NCBI GenBank assembly: GCA_963678925.1
Contig: OY787533.1
Span: 4,526,001-4,590,000 of the forward strand
DNA from: G963665925 sp963678925
GTDB lineage: Bacteria; Bacillota; Clostridia; Peptostreptococcales; Acidaminobacteraceae
Reading direction: 5' to 3'
Length of the DNA stretch: 64,000 nucleotides
In this document: positions 16,766 through 26,459 of the stretch, in pieces
How positions within the stretch are numbered: position 1 is the first letter of the stretch
Layout: each line of letters begins with the position of its first letter
Position numbers and translations under genes: made by a program
The notes under the pieces: generated by a model
What the model saw: only the letters and a program-made list of their open reading frames with translations
The model's database searches: none
Told to the model about the DNA's origin: nothing

Positions 16766-18109
16766 CTACCCGCTCTCCTCACTAAAATAAGCCCGCGTAT
16801 CATCAATAACTTCATTGGAGAGCAGTATGATCCCGATAATGTTTGGAATGACCATAAGGGCTATGGCAAGGTCGGAAACCATGAAAACCGTGCTTAAATC
16901 CTGTACACCGCCAACCATGATTGATATGACAAAAAAGACCTTATAGTAAGGAATGATTTTATAGCCCATAAGATAATGCGCACAGCGCTCACCGTAGTAG
17001 TTCCAGGCAATGACTGTCGTAAATGAGAAGAACATGAGACAGACGGTTTCTACGATGTTTCCGAGAACAGCAACCCCCTCCACCTGTTCAAAGGACTGGG
17101 TGACAATTCTAAGGGTGTCAGTTTCAACCTCATACGCCCCGCTGATGATAATCATGAGACCCATCATAAAATTGACAATGTGTGTATCAATGAACACATC
17201 CAGCATGTTTATCAGGCCCTGACGCACGTGAGAGTGGGTTATGGCAGTCGCTGCAGCAATAGGTGATGTCCCGTTTCCAAACTCGTTGGAGAACACACCC
17301 CTGCGCACCCCCTGATTGATGGCAATGGCAACTGACGATCCGATAAAGCCGCCTGAAATTGAGTCAAAGTCAAATGCAGAATGCAAAATCAGCATGATTG
17401 CTGCAGGAATCTGCGCAATATTGGCTAGGAGTATGAGGCCTGTGCAAAAGATGAACAGGCCTGCGACAAAGGGAATGACTATGCCGGCGATTCTTGAAAT
17501 CCTCTTGACACCTCCCAGTGTAATGTATGCGGTTATCAGCCCAATTCCGACAGTACCTGCAAATGGAACAATCCGAAACTCCTGCTCTAAAATATCCACC
17601 ATGGTATTTGACTGTGGTATCGCTGAGCCAATCATACTGGCTATCACACCGAGTACCGCAAAGAGCTTGGCAAGGGTCTTACGATTCAGACCACGTTCCA
17701 AAACGTACATAGGTCCGCCCGACATCTGCCCCATTTCGTCTTTTATACGGTACTTGACTGACAACATGGTTTCAGCGTATTTGGTTGCCATGCCAAAAAG
17801 ACCTGTGAGCCACATCCAGAACAGGGCCCCAGCGCCTCCAAGTTTTATAGCCAGTGCCACACCGATAATATTACCAGTTCCCACCGTGCCTGCCAGAGCA
17901 ATGGCAAGGGCATGGAAACTGCTGACATCCCCTTCTGCACCAGTTTCGTCATGGGGAACAAAGAGGTATTTGAAAGCCAGCAGCACTTTTCGAACCTGCA
18001 AGAATCGCAGTCGAAACGTCAGATAAATACTCGATCCAACCAGAAGAATCAAAAGCGGAAAGCCCCATATGAAATTATTGAAAGTCGTCAACCCTTTTAT
18101 GATATTCAC
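16766..18109 (-). CDS. Sodium:alanine/glycine symporter, AGCS family
   Basis: This integral membrane protein of about 447 residues is a Na+-coupled amino-acid carrier. Family marks include ALAGTVGTGNIIGVALAIKL, GGPMYVLERGLNRK, GVRRGVFSNEFGNGTSPIAA and about ten to eleven membrane spans. The frame opens with GTG at 18118, but those bases form the SD AAAGGTGG. The next in-frame GTG at 18109 has proper spacing and is the likelier start. It follows the sensor kinase stop by only ~20 bases, so the two are co-transcribed. A kinase-transporter pair suggests amino-acid sensing, which is inference. Confidence 0.92.
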   Translation of the reverse strand: MNIIKGLTTFNNFIWGFPLLILLVGSSIYLTFRLRFLQVRKVLLAFKYLFVPHDETGAEGDVSSFHALAIALAGTVGTGNIIGVALAIKLGGAGALFWMWLTGLFGMATKYAETMLSVKYRIKDEMGQMSGGPMYVLERGLNRKTLAKLFAVLGVIASMIGSAIPQSNTMVDILEQEFRIVPFAGTVGIGLITAYITLGGVKRISRIAGIVIPFVAGLFIFCTGLILLANIAQIPAAIMLILHSAFDFDSISGGFIGSSVAIAINQGVRRGVFSNEFGNGTSPIAAATAITHSHVRQGLINMLDVFIDTHIVNFMMGLMIIISGAYEVETDTLRIVTQSFEQVEGVAVLGNIVETVCLMFFSFTTVIAWNYYGERCAHYLMGYKIIPYYKVFFVISIMVGGVQDLSTVFMVSDLAIALMVIPNIIGIILLSNEVIDDTRAYFSEESG

Positions 18110-18128
18110 ATTATCCACCTTTAACTAT

Positions 18129-20138
18129 TTATTCTATAGGCAGCTTTAATATAAATCTTGTGCCTACGCGACACGTTTTGTCACATTCAATTTCCCCACC
18201 GAGGGTGATGGTCACCTGATTGTGAATGATGCTGAGCCCAAGCCCCGACTTTTCTGAAGCTAGGTCTGAAGTATAGAAGGGGTCAAAGACCCTGTCAGCA
18301 TCCTTTATACCACTGCCGTTGTCTTCATAAATCAGGTGCAACTGGGACTCTTCCTGCCATACATCAATGGTAATCAAGCTGTCTTCGTGATCCTTGAACC
18401 CGTGTGTGACTGAGTTCAGTATCAGCTGTGTCAATATTTGTGTAAGCACATCCGGATAGGTGTTTATCCAAATTTCACCTGCCATAATGAGCTTAAAGGC
18501 ATATGCTTTTGTGTTTCTTTCATTCTCAAAGGACTCAACCACATCATGGATGATTTTTGTCACATTGCAGGTCTGTCTGATTTCATCATTAAAATCTGAG
18601 GTGATGCTTCGAAGCGTATCCAGTATGCCCCGTGTTTTAAGCAAGCTCTGCATTGTGAGATTAGTGGATTCCAGGATTTCAGCCATCTCTTCACTGTATT
18701 TATGTGCGTTTGGACATTCCCTGTCCAGCTGCTTGAAGAAGCTTAGAATTTCCATAGACTGATAGGACAAGGCTGTAATCATGGTACCTACTGGTGTGTT
18801 CAGCTTATGACTCACACCACGCACCATGGAATTTATTGCTGCAAGCTTTTGGGACTTCAGGAGCTCATCCTGTGTATTTTTAAGCTCTGCAATGGTGCTT
18901 TCAAGGCAACCATTCGATTCCTCCAGCTTCCTGTCCTTGATTTCCATTTCCTCAATGGTCTCATGCAGCTGCTGGTTGGTCTCTTGAAGCTCACGGGTTC
19001 TTAAAGAAACCTCGCTTGCCAGGTGGCTTGAATGGTCTTTGATTTGGTTGATATAGGCTCTGAGGCTCACCCGCATGGACTCTACTGCACCCGCCAAGAG
19101 GCCTATTTCATTTCGGTACTGAAGAAAGTCCTTAGGGATTTCTGTGTGAAGCTCACCCTTGCCAATCTGTGTTACGATGTTAACAATTTGATCAAGGGGG
19201 TTTACAATTCTTTCACTTACGGATGAAGCGATGAAAATAACAAATATTGAACTGATAATAATCAGCTTTGCCAAAATATAAACCAGCTCATCCATACGTT
19301 CATCTATCAGCTCGCGACTTGTCGATGCAAATACCACCCATCCATTATTGAGGCGATGAAAGGTGTTAACCTGGTCATCTCCGTGATTATCTTCACTTTC
19401 AAAGGTCCCAGAATCCGTCCCGCTTACAAGGGTTTTCACACGGGCCACTTCGAAGGAAAATTCATTTTCTACATTTTCATCCAAGAGCAGACTGTTCATC
19501 TGACCATCAAAGAGTCTGATTTCTATGGTATGCGCTTCTTTAAATGCACTGATTTTCTCATGAAGCGTGTCCATGCTGTATGCGCCGCAAATATGACCGA
19601 CTAATATGCGACCCTCATAGACCGGTTGATGATAGTAGAAATCTCCGTTTTGAACCAGCCACTTCTCGTATTCAAAAAAAACGTTCTCAGGTGCTTCAAT
19701 CTGACGCAATATATTCAGCCTTGAATTCTCATCGCCATCAAGGGCATCCCCTACAATATGTTTTTCATTCCCATCAATAAAAACGAAAAAATATGCATCG
19801 GATAAATCGGACGACCTTGCAGATGTCGCCATAAGTGCACTGATTTTCTCATCAAGCTTTTGACGATACAAAGGGTCCGCGTTGTACTGTTCAAAATCGG
19901 AAAAGACAGCCACTGTCGTTGCTATGTCCCGTGTTATATCCTCCACTGAGTTCAGAGAGGCTTCAATCTCCTGAGCGAATGACTTCACAAGGGTTGCATA
20001 CTTTTCATCGGCTTCAACGGTAAGCTCGTACTTGAAATTGTTGAGCACTATGATACTTACAATCATGGTAATAAAAATCGAGCAAATAATAATGGCATTC
20101 ATAATCTGATAGAAAAGTCTGTTTCTGAATCTTTTCAT
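18129..20138 (-). CDS. Membrane sensor histidine kinase with extracytoplasmic sensor, HAMP and NTP-type H-box
   Basis: The 669-residue kinase has TM1 at ~12-32, an extracytoplasmic CACHE-like sensor (~35-285), TM2 at ~288-308, HAMP (~309-362), a coiled coil (~365-430), the phospho-acceptor H444 in GVSHKLNTPVG, and an intact ATPase domain (LILNSVTHGF, EDNGSGIKDADRVFDPFYTS, GLGLSI). The H-box with Asn-Thr-Pro resembles the HEINTP class of kinases. The frame runs up to 20381, but GGGGGTGA precedes ATG 20138 and the predicted TM1 follows directly. No response regulator is adjacent; the downstream co-transcribed gene is the alanine symporter. Confidence 0.88.
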   Translation of the reverse strand: MKRFRNRLFYQIMNAIIICSIFITMIVSIIVLNNFKYELTVEADEKYATLVKSFAQEIEASLNSVEDITRDIATTVAVFSDFEQYNADPLYRQKLDEKISALMATSARSSDLSDAYFFVFIDGNEKHIVGDALDGDENSRLNILRQIEAPENVFFEYEKWLVQNGDFYYHQPVYEGRILVGHICGAYSMDTLHEKISAFKEAHTIEIRLFDGQMNSLLLDENVENEFSFEVARVKTLVSGTDSGTFESEDNHGDDQVNTFHRLNNGWVVFASTSRELIDERMDELVYILAKLIIISSIFVIFIASSVSERIVNPLDQIVNIVTQIGKGELHTEIPKDFLQYRNEIGLLAGAVESMRVSLRAYINQIKDHSSHLASEVSLRTRELQETNQQLHETIEEMEIKDRKLEESNGCLESTIAELKNTQDELLKSQKLAAINSMVRGVSHKLNTPVGTMITALSYQSMEILSFFKQLDRECPNAHKYSEEMAEILESTNLTMQSLLKTRGILDTLRSITSDFNDEIRQTCNVTKIIHDVVESFENERNTKAYAFKLIMAGEIWINTYPDVLTQILTQLILNSVTHGFKDHEDSLITIDVWQEESQLHLIYEDNGSGIKDADRVFDPFYTSDLASEKSGLGLSIIHNQVTITLGGEIECDKTCRVGTRFILKLPIE

Positions 20139-20253
20139 GAGGTCATCACCCCCTTCTGCCTTAATATATTTATATATTATTACCCCTGAATAAATCCAAG
20201 TATCATCCCCGAGGCATATTGTGCCCATATGTTGACAATAATGATGCATGTGC

Positions 20254-20296
20254 CAAAAAACAAAGGACGCTACAGGGATAATCCCCTGTAGCGTAT
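20254..20296 (-). terminator. Terminator of the aminotransferase gene
   Basis: ACGCTACAGGGG and CCCTGTAGCGT (minus strand, 20294-20267) form an 11-bp stem followed by CCTTTGTTTTTTGG, directly after the aminotransferase stop. Confidence 0.9.
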
Positions 20297-20307
20297 AAGT
20301 CTTAATG

Positions 20308-21507
20308 CTAAATCTTGGATTTAAAGAACCGGCCAAGTGCTCCAACGTGTTCTTCAATAACAGCCTCTTCCGTACCTGCATAGGAGAGTCTCAAATACTG
20401 GTTTCCGTGCGCCGTTTCCTCAACAAAGAAGTCACGCCCAATGCAGTAAGTCACCTTGATTTCTTCTATGGCCGCAGGCAGCAGTGCTTTTGCATCCAGT
20501 CCCTGTGGCAATTCGATCCATATGTAAAATCCCCCGTCGGGATGGGTGCGCTTAATATTCTCTGGAAAATTCTCATCTATGGCCTTTTCCATGACGTCTC
20601 GCCTTGACTTGTATATACGGCATAGCTTATCTCGATGCGCCCCGTAATGTCCCTTCTCAAAGAATGCCGCGCACATTGCCTGCATAAAGCCGTTGGTACA
20701 GGTATCTGTTGCCAGTTTCATCTCTTCAAGCTCTTTCATAATTTCAGGGTCTGCCACCAGATAGCCCAGGCGTGATCCAGGAGAGAATATTTTTGAAAAG
20801 CTGTTGGCATAAATTACATTCCTGCTGTTTGTGTATGCCTTGACCGGCTTTAGATGATCACCACTGTAGCGGATTTCGCTGTATGGATCATCTTCCAGTA
20901 TGATAATATCGTATTTTTCAGCCAGCCTCGCCAGCTTGTCCCGCTTTTCTGCAGACATGGATATGCCTGTAGGATTATGGAAGGTTGGCATGGTATAGAG
21001 TATTTTGGGCTTATGCGCCTTGATTTTCTCTTCTAAAGCTTCCAAATTGAGACCGTCGTCGTCCATTGGACAAGCGATGGAAGTGGCTTCAAAGCTGTCA
21101 AAGACCATCTTGGCATGGATAAAGGTCGGCGATTCAACCAGAACAACATCACCTGGATTCAGAAAGAGCTTGCTGACCAGATATATTCCCTGAATGCCCC
21201 CTGCTGTAATCATGATTTCTTCAATCCCACAGTTTATGCCATTAGGCTCCAGCAAATAGGTTTTGACTGCCTCTCGAAGGCTTGGCAGACCAATGGTCGA
21301 CCCGTATCCCAGTGCCTGCTGAGCCAATTGGGGGTCTTCTAAAAGGGACTGGGTGATTTCCTTGATCAAATCTACCGGATAGGCCTCTTTTGCCGGCGCA
21401 CCCCCACCAAAGGAAACGAGCTCCTTATTGGTCAATGACTCCATGATTTTATGCATGCTGTATACGGTTGACTCCATTGCTTGACGTCGCTTTGCGTACT
21501 GGACCAT
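20308..21507 (-). CDS. PLP-dependent aminotransferase, class I/II (aromatic/2-aminoadipate type)
   Basis: This fold-type I aminotransferase of 399 residues moves an amino group between an amino acid and a 2-oxo acid. Landmarks are SFGGGAPAKEAYP near the N-terminus, TAGGIQGIYLVSKLFLNPGD, MPTFHNPTGISMS, ILEDDPYSEIRY and the PLP-lysine segment YANSFSKIFSPGSRLGY, with RLSYAG at the end. It lacks the GntR domain of MocR regulators and resembles LysN/AroJ-like enzymes with broad aromatic or 2-aminoadipate activity. The frame begins with GTG at 21519, which lies in the SD AAAGGGTGGG; ATG 21507 is preferred. With the nearby 2-hydroxyacid dehydrogenase and iorAB it could feed amino-acid fermentation. 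Confidence 0.9.
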   Translation of the reverse strand: MVQYAKRRQAMESTVYSMHKIMESLTNKELVSFGGGAPAKEAYPVDLIKEITQSLLEDPQLAQQALGYGSTIGLPSLREAVKTYLLEPNGINCGIEEIMITAGGIQGIYLVSKLFLNPGDVVLVESPTFIHAKMVFDSFEATSIACPMDDDGLNLEALEEKIKAHKPKILYTMPTFHNPTGISMSAEKRDKLARLAEKYDIIILEDDPYSEIRYSGDHLKPVKAYTNSRNVIYANSFSKIFSPGSRLGYLVADPEIMKELEEMKLATDTCTNGFMQAMCAAFFEKGHYGAHRDKLCRIYKSRRDVMEKAIDENFPENIKRTHPDGGFYIWIELPQGLDAKALLPAAIEEIKVTYCIGRDFFVEETAHGNQYLRLSYAGTEEAVIEEHVGALGRFFKSKI

Positions 21508-21568
21508 ATTGTATCCCACCCTTTCCTATTCAGTTTCCTTAAGCCATACCTAATGTTTTATTTCCAAA

Positions 21569-23245
21569 CTATTCGAACTGGACAAGTCGCACCACACCCT
21601 CTTCTTCTTGTATGAGGAGCATTCTATCTTCAAAGAGTCTCACTTTGTCGACCGCTTCAAAAATGGAAGCCAATTGACCCGTCCGCGTATCTAAGACAAG
21701 GACGTCATCATCACGCGCACTATCCGTTTTAAATGCAATATATGCACCGCAGGCGTCTATTTGAGTGTAAGTCCCTGTTTCAAGATAGGCATCGGCCTCC
21801 TCTGATACCAGATAAATACCTTCTGGATATTCAGCGGCCCTATAATAGACTTTGTTATCTACTGCTGTAAACCAAAGCGCACCGTATTCAGTAGCCAGCG
21901 GATAATCAGAAAGAAGACGCTGATTACTGCCCTCCAGTGTGCAGCTGTAGAGCATGCCGTCCCTTGAAAGGACATAATAGAGTGTGTTTTCTATGATTTT
22001 GAAATCAAGCACACTATCATCTATAAGAATTTCCTTTTTTCCTGTATCGACCGAAATCTTATAAAGCCTGTTGTAGGTGCCGACTTCACCATACCAGGGA
22101 GACCCGATGACATATGCACTACGGTCAATCACATGTGCTGATGCCAGCTGGCTCATACCAGTCTGCCCCATTTCAGCGTTCATAAACCAGCCAAAAATGG
22201 TATCATCCCAGGACAGCGGCCTCTTGGGCAGGTTCCCGCTAGGCAAATAAACAAGATTATTAGGTCCTGGTGGTACAGACAGATAGGTCATGAGTATGCC
22301 GTCATCTGTCTCGTAAAAATCCACATACCCATTTGCCACTTTCTCCACGCTGCCATCCTGGTCAATGCTTATGTAATAATCCGACCCCATGATGGCGCCG
22401 CCATAATGATAGAAGGCGTAAAGCCTATCCTCACGGATTTTGAAATCGAGTCTGTTGTTGAAGCCGTAGGAAGTACTGACTTCGTAGCTGTATACCGGTT
22501 CCGCCACACTGGTTTCAGGCTGCCACCGGTAAATGGTATTTGTGTTTTCAACGGTTTCAACATAGTAGTACCAGCCCTTATGGAAAACCATGTCGTTTTC
22601 AAGTGCACCGTTGTTGTATGCCGTTTCTGGAAGTGTTAGTGCTTGAACCCCATAGTTGTCCGATTCAATTACGTAGGCCCCATCATCCATACTCATGCGC
22701 CAGCTTAGAGCATTTAGGATATCTTGTGTCAGGGGCATGTATAGGACATTTCTAAAGCTTATGAGCGGCAGATGCTCAAGCGCGGTGGCCTCTAAGCCCT
22801 CTGCCTGCCTAATAATCAGCTTGCAGGATGCTTGTCCAGCCTCAGCACTTTCAAAGGTATTCTGTCTACCCGCGTACGCCCTATAGGCTGCAGCAGTCGC
22901 CTTTTGGCGCAGTACGAAGTTCGACCCTTCATCAAAAGTGCTTTCTACACCCATTGACCTTAAATCGAACCAGGTCATTGGAAAGTATAATAAGTCCATC
23001 TGCGCGTCATACAGGAAGGGGTAGAGCCTGTTTGTACTGTCAACTGTATTGCCATTCATGATAACGTCTTTGACTGGCAGCGATACCGTAGTCGCATCCG
23101 CAGCTGGGCTCAGTGTCAAGACCCCCAGCACTAGGACGATTATGCATTTGATCAGGCTGATTTTGCGTATGGACTTCCCGACTGGTCTTCTAAGGCATAA
23201 GCCTCTTCCCTGTGTCTGGTTATTTATCAAGTGGATATGCTTCAT
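21569..23245 (-). CDS. Exported protein with copper-amine-oxidase-N-like stalk and beta-propeller-like repeats
   Basis: The 558-residue protein has a charged N-terminus then a signal peptide core (IRKISLIKCIIVLVLGVLTL) with likely cleavage after PAADA near residue 50. Next is a segment like the copper amine oxidase N-terminal stalk domain (YPFLYDAQMDLLYFPMTWFD). After that come repeated blade-like sequences with YY and LY.I phrases (GWYYYVETVENTNTIYRW, YNRLYKISVDTGKKEIL, LYYVLSRDGMLYSC), typical of the DUF5050 propeller type. ATG 23254 overlaps the SD AAAGGA; ATG 23245 is preferred. It lies between aminotransferase and dehydrogenase genes on the same strand but has no obvious metabolic role. 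A cell-wall or extracellular sensor/binding role is a guess. Confidence 0.7.
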   Translation of the reverse strand: MKHIHLINNQTQGRGLCLRRPVGKSIRKISLIKCIIVLVLGVLTLSPAADATTVSLPVKDVIMNGNTVDSTNRLYPFLYDAQMDLLYFPMTWFDLRSMGVESTFDEGSNFVLRQKATAAAYRAYAGRQNTFESAEAGQASCKLIIRQAEGLEATALEHLPLISFRNVLYMPLTQDILNALSWRMSMDDGAYVIESDNYGVQALTLPETAYNNGALENDMVFHKGWYYYVETVENTNTIYRWQPETSVAEPVYSYEVSTSYGFNNRLDFKIREDRLYAFYHYGGAIMGSDYYISIDQDGSVEKVANGYVDFYETDDGILMTYLSVPPGPNNLVYLPSGNLPKRPLSWDDTIFGWFMNAEMGQTGMSQLASAHVIDRSAYVIGSPWYGEVGTYNRLYKISVDTGKKEILIDDSVLDFKIIENTLYYVLSRDGMLYSCTLEGSNQRLLSDYPLATEYGALWFTAVDNKVYYRAAEYPEGIYLVSEEADAYLETGTYTQIDACGAYIAFKTDSARDDDVLVLDTRTGQLASIFEAVDKVRLFEDRMLLIQEEEGVVRLVQFE

Positions 23246-23426
23246 CTCAAACATCCTTTCTTTTCAGATCTGTTCAGACATGAATTTAAAGATCCCCTTA
23301 CAAAATATTCTCCACAGCCTAATATTTTCCTGCTTATAGTCCAGTTTAGTGAGACAAATGGTTTCTTCTATCTGATGACTTTTTCCATCTGATGATGTCT
23401 TCCATACAATGACTTCTTCTATGCGG

Positions 23427-24410
23427 TTAAACAATCTTCCATGGATTTTCTTCCCCGCGGCGCTCAAGGACACAACTCAGCACAGAATTTCGAGCCATTT
23501 CATCAATGGCTTCTTCAGTGAAGAAAGCTGTATGCGGCGTGAGCAGAACGTTTTCGTATTGACTGAGCCTGTCGATATGCCTTAGTGGAACCGCCTGGCC
23601 TTCAAAGCTCTTGTAATACACAGGTGTTTCACCTTCAAGAACGTCCAGTGCCGCAAAACCGATTTTCCCCTGATCTAAAGCATCGATCAAATCATCAGTA
23701 TTGATCAGGTCTCCACGTGCTGTATTGATAAGAATGACACCATCTTTCATCTGATTTAGGGTATCTGCATTGATCAAATGCCTGTTTTCAGCTATTGAAG
23801 GGGCATGCAGGGTAATGACATCGCTTCTTTTGATTAAGGTCTCTAGGGAAACGTACTCTGCATAAGACTTCACGCTTTCATTCTCAAATGGGTCACAGGC
23901 CAGAACCTCACACCCGAAACCGCTGAGTATTTTCACGACCGCTGTTCCAATACGGCCTGTACCGACTACCCCCACTGTCTTTGGCTGAACAAGCTGACCC
24001 AGCTTGCTTTCTTTTAGAGAATAGTCCTGCCTTTTATATGCTTCTAAAATGTGGGCACTTCTTCGTGTCGCCATAAGCATGAGCATCATTGTATATTCCG
24101 CGACGCTACTTGGCGCATATGTGGCGTTGCCAATGCACATTCCAATCTCCTGGGCCTTTTCAATATCAATATGATCATAGCCAACGGTTCGCGTCGATAC
24201 GTAACGGACGCCTAAATCGTAGAAGCCCTTGAGCTCTGTCTCTGAAAGGGGTGTCGTAATCATGCTGACTGCCTCTGCCCCCTGAGCCATATGTAAATTA
24301 TCCGGACCGGGTTTTTCCCTGCAAAACACAAGTTCAATGCCATGCTGGTCTGCCAGACCATCAAAGCCTGATTTCTCCAAGTCTTTGTAGCTGTATACCG
24401 CAATTTTCAT
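23427..24410 (-). CDS. D-isomer-specific 2-hydroxyacid dehydrogenase (D-lactate dehydrogenase type)
   Basis: The 327-residue NAD-dependent enzyme reduces a 2-oxo acid to the D-2-hydroxy acid. It has the nucleotide fold VGVVGTGRIGTAVVKIL at ~146-162 and the catalytic set Arg232 (NTARGDLIN), Glu at 259/261 (DVLEGET) and His293 (LTPHTAFFTEEA), plus VGYDHIDIEKA typical of the LDH/VanH branch. GAGGTGGAG precedes ATG 24410. Pyruvate, phenylpyruvate and 4-methyl-2-oxopentanoate are all possible substrates. The aminotransferase 1.9 kb downstream makes an aryl-lactate-forming role reasonable. A cre-like site lies about 120 bases upstream. Confidence 0.92.
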   Translation of the reverse strand: MKIAVYSYKDLEKSGFDGLADQHGIELVFCREKPGPDNLHMAQGAEAVSMITTPLSETELKGFYDLGVRYVSTRTVGYDHIDIEKAQEIGMCIGNATYAPSSVAEYTMMLMLMATRRSAHILEAYKRQDYSLKESKLGQLVQPKTVGVVGTGRIGTAVVKILSGFGCEVLACDPFENESVKSYAEYVSLETLIKRSDVITLHAPSIAENRHLINADTLNQMKDGVILINTARGDLINTDDLIDALDQGKIGFAALDVLEGETPVYYKSFEGQAVPLRHIDRLSQYENVLLTPHTAFFTEEAIDEMARNSVLSCVLERRGEENPWKIV

Positions 24411-24531
24411 TTCTCCACCTCATCTACTTGAAATATTAGGTCATCTGTAAGTTCAAATATAATTTCAAATTCTACTGCACATGTTTTATGTAAATAATGA
24501 TATTGCTTACTATTCTACACCAAGTATTTCA

Positions 24532-24545
24532 GGCAATCGCTTTCA
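24532..24545 (-). promoter_or_regulatory. cre-like (CcpA) site upstream of the 2-hydroxyacid dehydrogenase
   Basis: On the minus strand TGAAAGCGATTGCC matches the catabolite-responsive element TGnAAnCGnTnnCA at all fixed positions but the last. HPr in this window has the serine used for CcpA signalling. The remaining 24411-24740 gap shows only this site and the terminator at 24632-24688. Confidence 0.4.
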
Positions 24546-24631
24546 TTTTTTGAAATGTTGTAATTTTCCTTCAATTTGCACAAATTAACGACTATGGCGT
24601 AGTGGGCTGGCCGGCGGACGCTTACTTACAC

Positions 24632-24688
24632 GTAAAAAACACCCTGCTGGAGTGTGTGTGTAGTGAACTATCGCTCCAGGAGGGTGCC
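24632..24688 (-). terminator. Terminator of the GlcNAc/PTS operon
   Basis: CACCCTCCTGGAG (24686-24674, minus strand) pairs with CTCCAGCAGGGTG (24652-24640) with one mismatch, followed by TTTTTTACG. It lies 55 bases beyond the ptsI stop. Confidence 0.85.
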
Positions 24689-24740
24689 TTCATGTTGTAG
24701 GGAAATTATATTCTGTATAAGGGGGTCTTAAACTGAATTT

Positions 24741-26459
24741 CTATCTTGGAAAAAGGGTCTTCAGATGTTTTTCAATTTCATCTGCTGTAGACAGTGACAG
24801 CACATCGTCAATCACTTTTTCAATTTCACTTTTGCTTAACTCAAGGGTACGCTTACGCGCCTTAAGTATATTCGCCGGAGACATGCTGAACTCGTCGAGT
24901 CCCATGCCTATGAGCAGTGGCATCAGGTCCAGGTCGCCAGCAACTGAACCGCACATGCCAACCCAAATACCAGCCTTGTGGCCATTTTCTATTGTCATTC
25001 TTATCAGTCGCAGCACTGCTGGATGATACGCCGTATAAAGGCTTGCAATCGATTCGTTCATTCGATCGACAGCTACTGTATATTGAATCAAATCATTTGT
25101 TCCGATACTGAAGAAGTCAACTTCCTTTGCAAGCAGGTCAGAAGCAATTGCCGCTGATGGGATTTCGATCATGATTCCCAGGGGCACGCTGTCGTTAAAT
25201 ACCGCACCCTCTTCTGCAAGCGCCTTCTTGATATCTTCTATAATGCTTTTTGCCCTTCTCAGCTCAGCAACACCCGAGATCATCGGAAGCATGATTTTCA
25301 AATTACCATGAACAGCTGCTCTTAACAGGGCACGGACTTGAATTCTGAAAATCTCTGGTTCTTCCAGACAGTAGCGGATTGCGCGGTAACCGAGAAATGG
25401 GTTCATTTCCTTTGGCATGTTGAGGTAGGGCACTTCCTTGTCTCCGCCAATATCCATTGTTCTGATAATGACGGGACGCTCACCCATGCCCAGGAGTACG
25501 GCCTTGTATGCTTCAAACTGCTCTTCCTCGTCAGGTGCGCTGGATCTGTCCATGAAGAGGAACTCACTTCTGAAAAGACCAATGCCTTCAGCATCGTTTT
25601 CCAGAACACGCTTCAGATCGTTTGGCGAAGCGATGTTTGCTGCGATTTCAATGAGTTTGCCATCGCGTGTCACGCTGCTTTTTCCAACAAGAGCCTTGAG
25701 GGCTTCATTTGTAGCGGCTTCCTCTTTAATGCGCTTTTTCGCATTATCGATAGCCTGCACATCGGGGCTCAGTGTCAGAAGACCTTGACTTCCATCTACA
25801 ATGACATTGTCATCTGATGAAAGTTTCTCAAAGGCTTCTCTGCCAATGCCCATGACAGCTGGAATTCCCAGGGTTCTTGCAATAATTGCGCTGTGTGACG
25901 TCTTTCCGCCGATAGCAGTAATGATACCCGTAATGTTCTCCGGCTTCAGTTGTGCTGTATCTGACGGCGTCAGATCTTCACCCGCTACCACAGTACCCGG
26001 TTTAGCGCCTGCAAGGTCCACCGCCTTCTCACCGCGAATGATGCGAATGATGCGTCTTGCCACATCGCGTATATCGTGGGCACGCTCCTTGAAATAGGCG
26101 TTGTCCATTGCTTCGAACATTTCAGCAGTTGCTTCAGCGACTGTATGCACTGCGTAAGTCGGTGCGTAGTTTTCCGTTTCAATTTTTGCTTTAATTTCCT
26201 TTGTCCATTCAGGGTCCTGCAAAATCATCATATGGGCTTGGAAAATCTGGGCCTTGTCTTCACCAAGGGTTTTGACCTTTTCCTCATAGATGCCTTCGAG
26301 CTCTACAAGTGCGCCGCTGAGTGCCGTATCAAGCACTTCAATCGACTTTTCAATGTTGTCAGTCATTTCCTTTACCGGTACAATTTCAGGCTTTACAACT
26401 AAAAGCTTTCCAAATCCCAGTCCGTCAGATACCCCTAGACCTTTAACACAAATATTCAC
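24741..26459 (-). CDS. ptsI: PTS enzyme I (phosphoenolpyruvate-protein phosphotransferase)
   Basis: Enzyme I takes phosphate from PEP and passes it to HPr. The 572-residue, full-length protein has the HPr-binding helical domain, phospho-histidine H189 in GGKTSHSAIIARTLGIPAVM, and the C-terminal PEP-binding barrel (LFRSEFLFMDR, RTMDIGGDKEVPYL, MIEIPSAA, FFSIGTNDLIQYTVAVDR, GMCGSVAGD). The start is GTG at 26459, one base overlapping the HPr stop (TAGTG), with SD AAGGAG inside ptsH, so translation is coupled. It is the last gene of the GlcNAc operon. A second EI lies at 62118-63884. Confidence 0.95.
   Translation of the reverse strand: MNICVKGLGVSDGLGFGKLLVVKPEIVPVKEMTDNIEKSIEVLDTALSGALVELEGIYEEKVKTLGEDKAQIFQAHMMILQDPEWTKEIKAKIETENYAPTYAVHTVAEATAEMFEAMDNAYFKERAHDIRDVARRIIRIIRGEKAVDLAGAKPGTVVAGEDLTPSDTAQLKPENITGIITAIGGKTSHSAIIARTLGIPAVMGIGREAFEKLSSDDNVIVDGSQGLLTLSPDVQAIDNAKKRIKEEAATNEALKALVGKSSVTRDGKLIEIAANIASPNDLKRVLENDAEGIGLFRSEFLFMDRSSAPDEEEQFEAYKAVLLGMGERPVIIRTMDIGGDKEVPYLNMPKEMNPFLGYRAIRYCLEEPEIFRIQVRALLRAAVHGNLKIMLPMISGVAELRRAKSIIEDIKKALAEEGAVFNDSVPLGIMIEIPSAAIASDLLAKEVDFFSIGTNDLIQYTVAVDRMNESIASLYTAYHPAVLRLIRMTIENGHKAGIWVGMCGSVAGDLDLMPLLIGMGLDEFSMSPANILKARKRTLELSKSEIEKVIDDVLSLSTADEIEKHLKTLFPR

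Noticed and set aside
17316..18026. Plus-strand open frame of 236 codons
   Set aside because: It lies wholly antisense to the sodium:alanine symporter, has no SD and reads as a compositional shadow.
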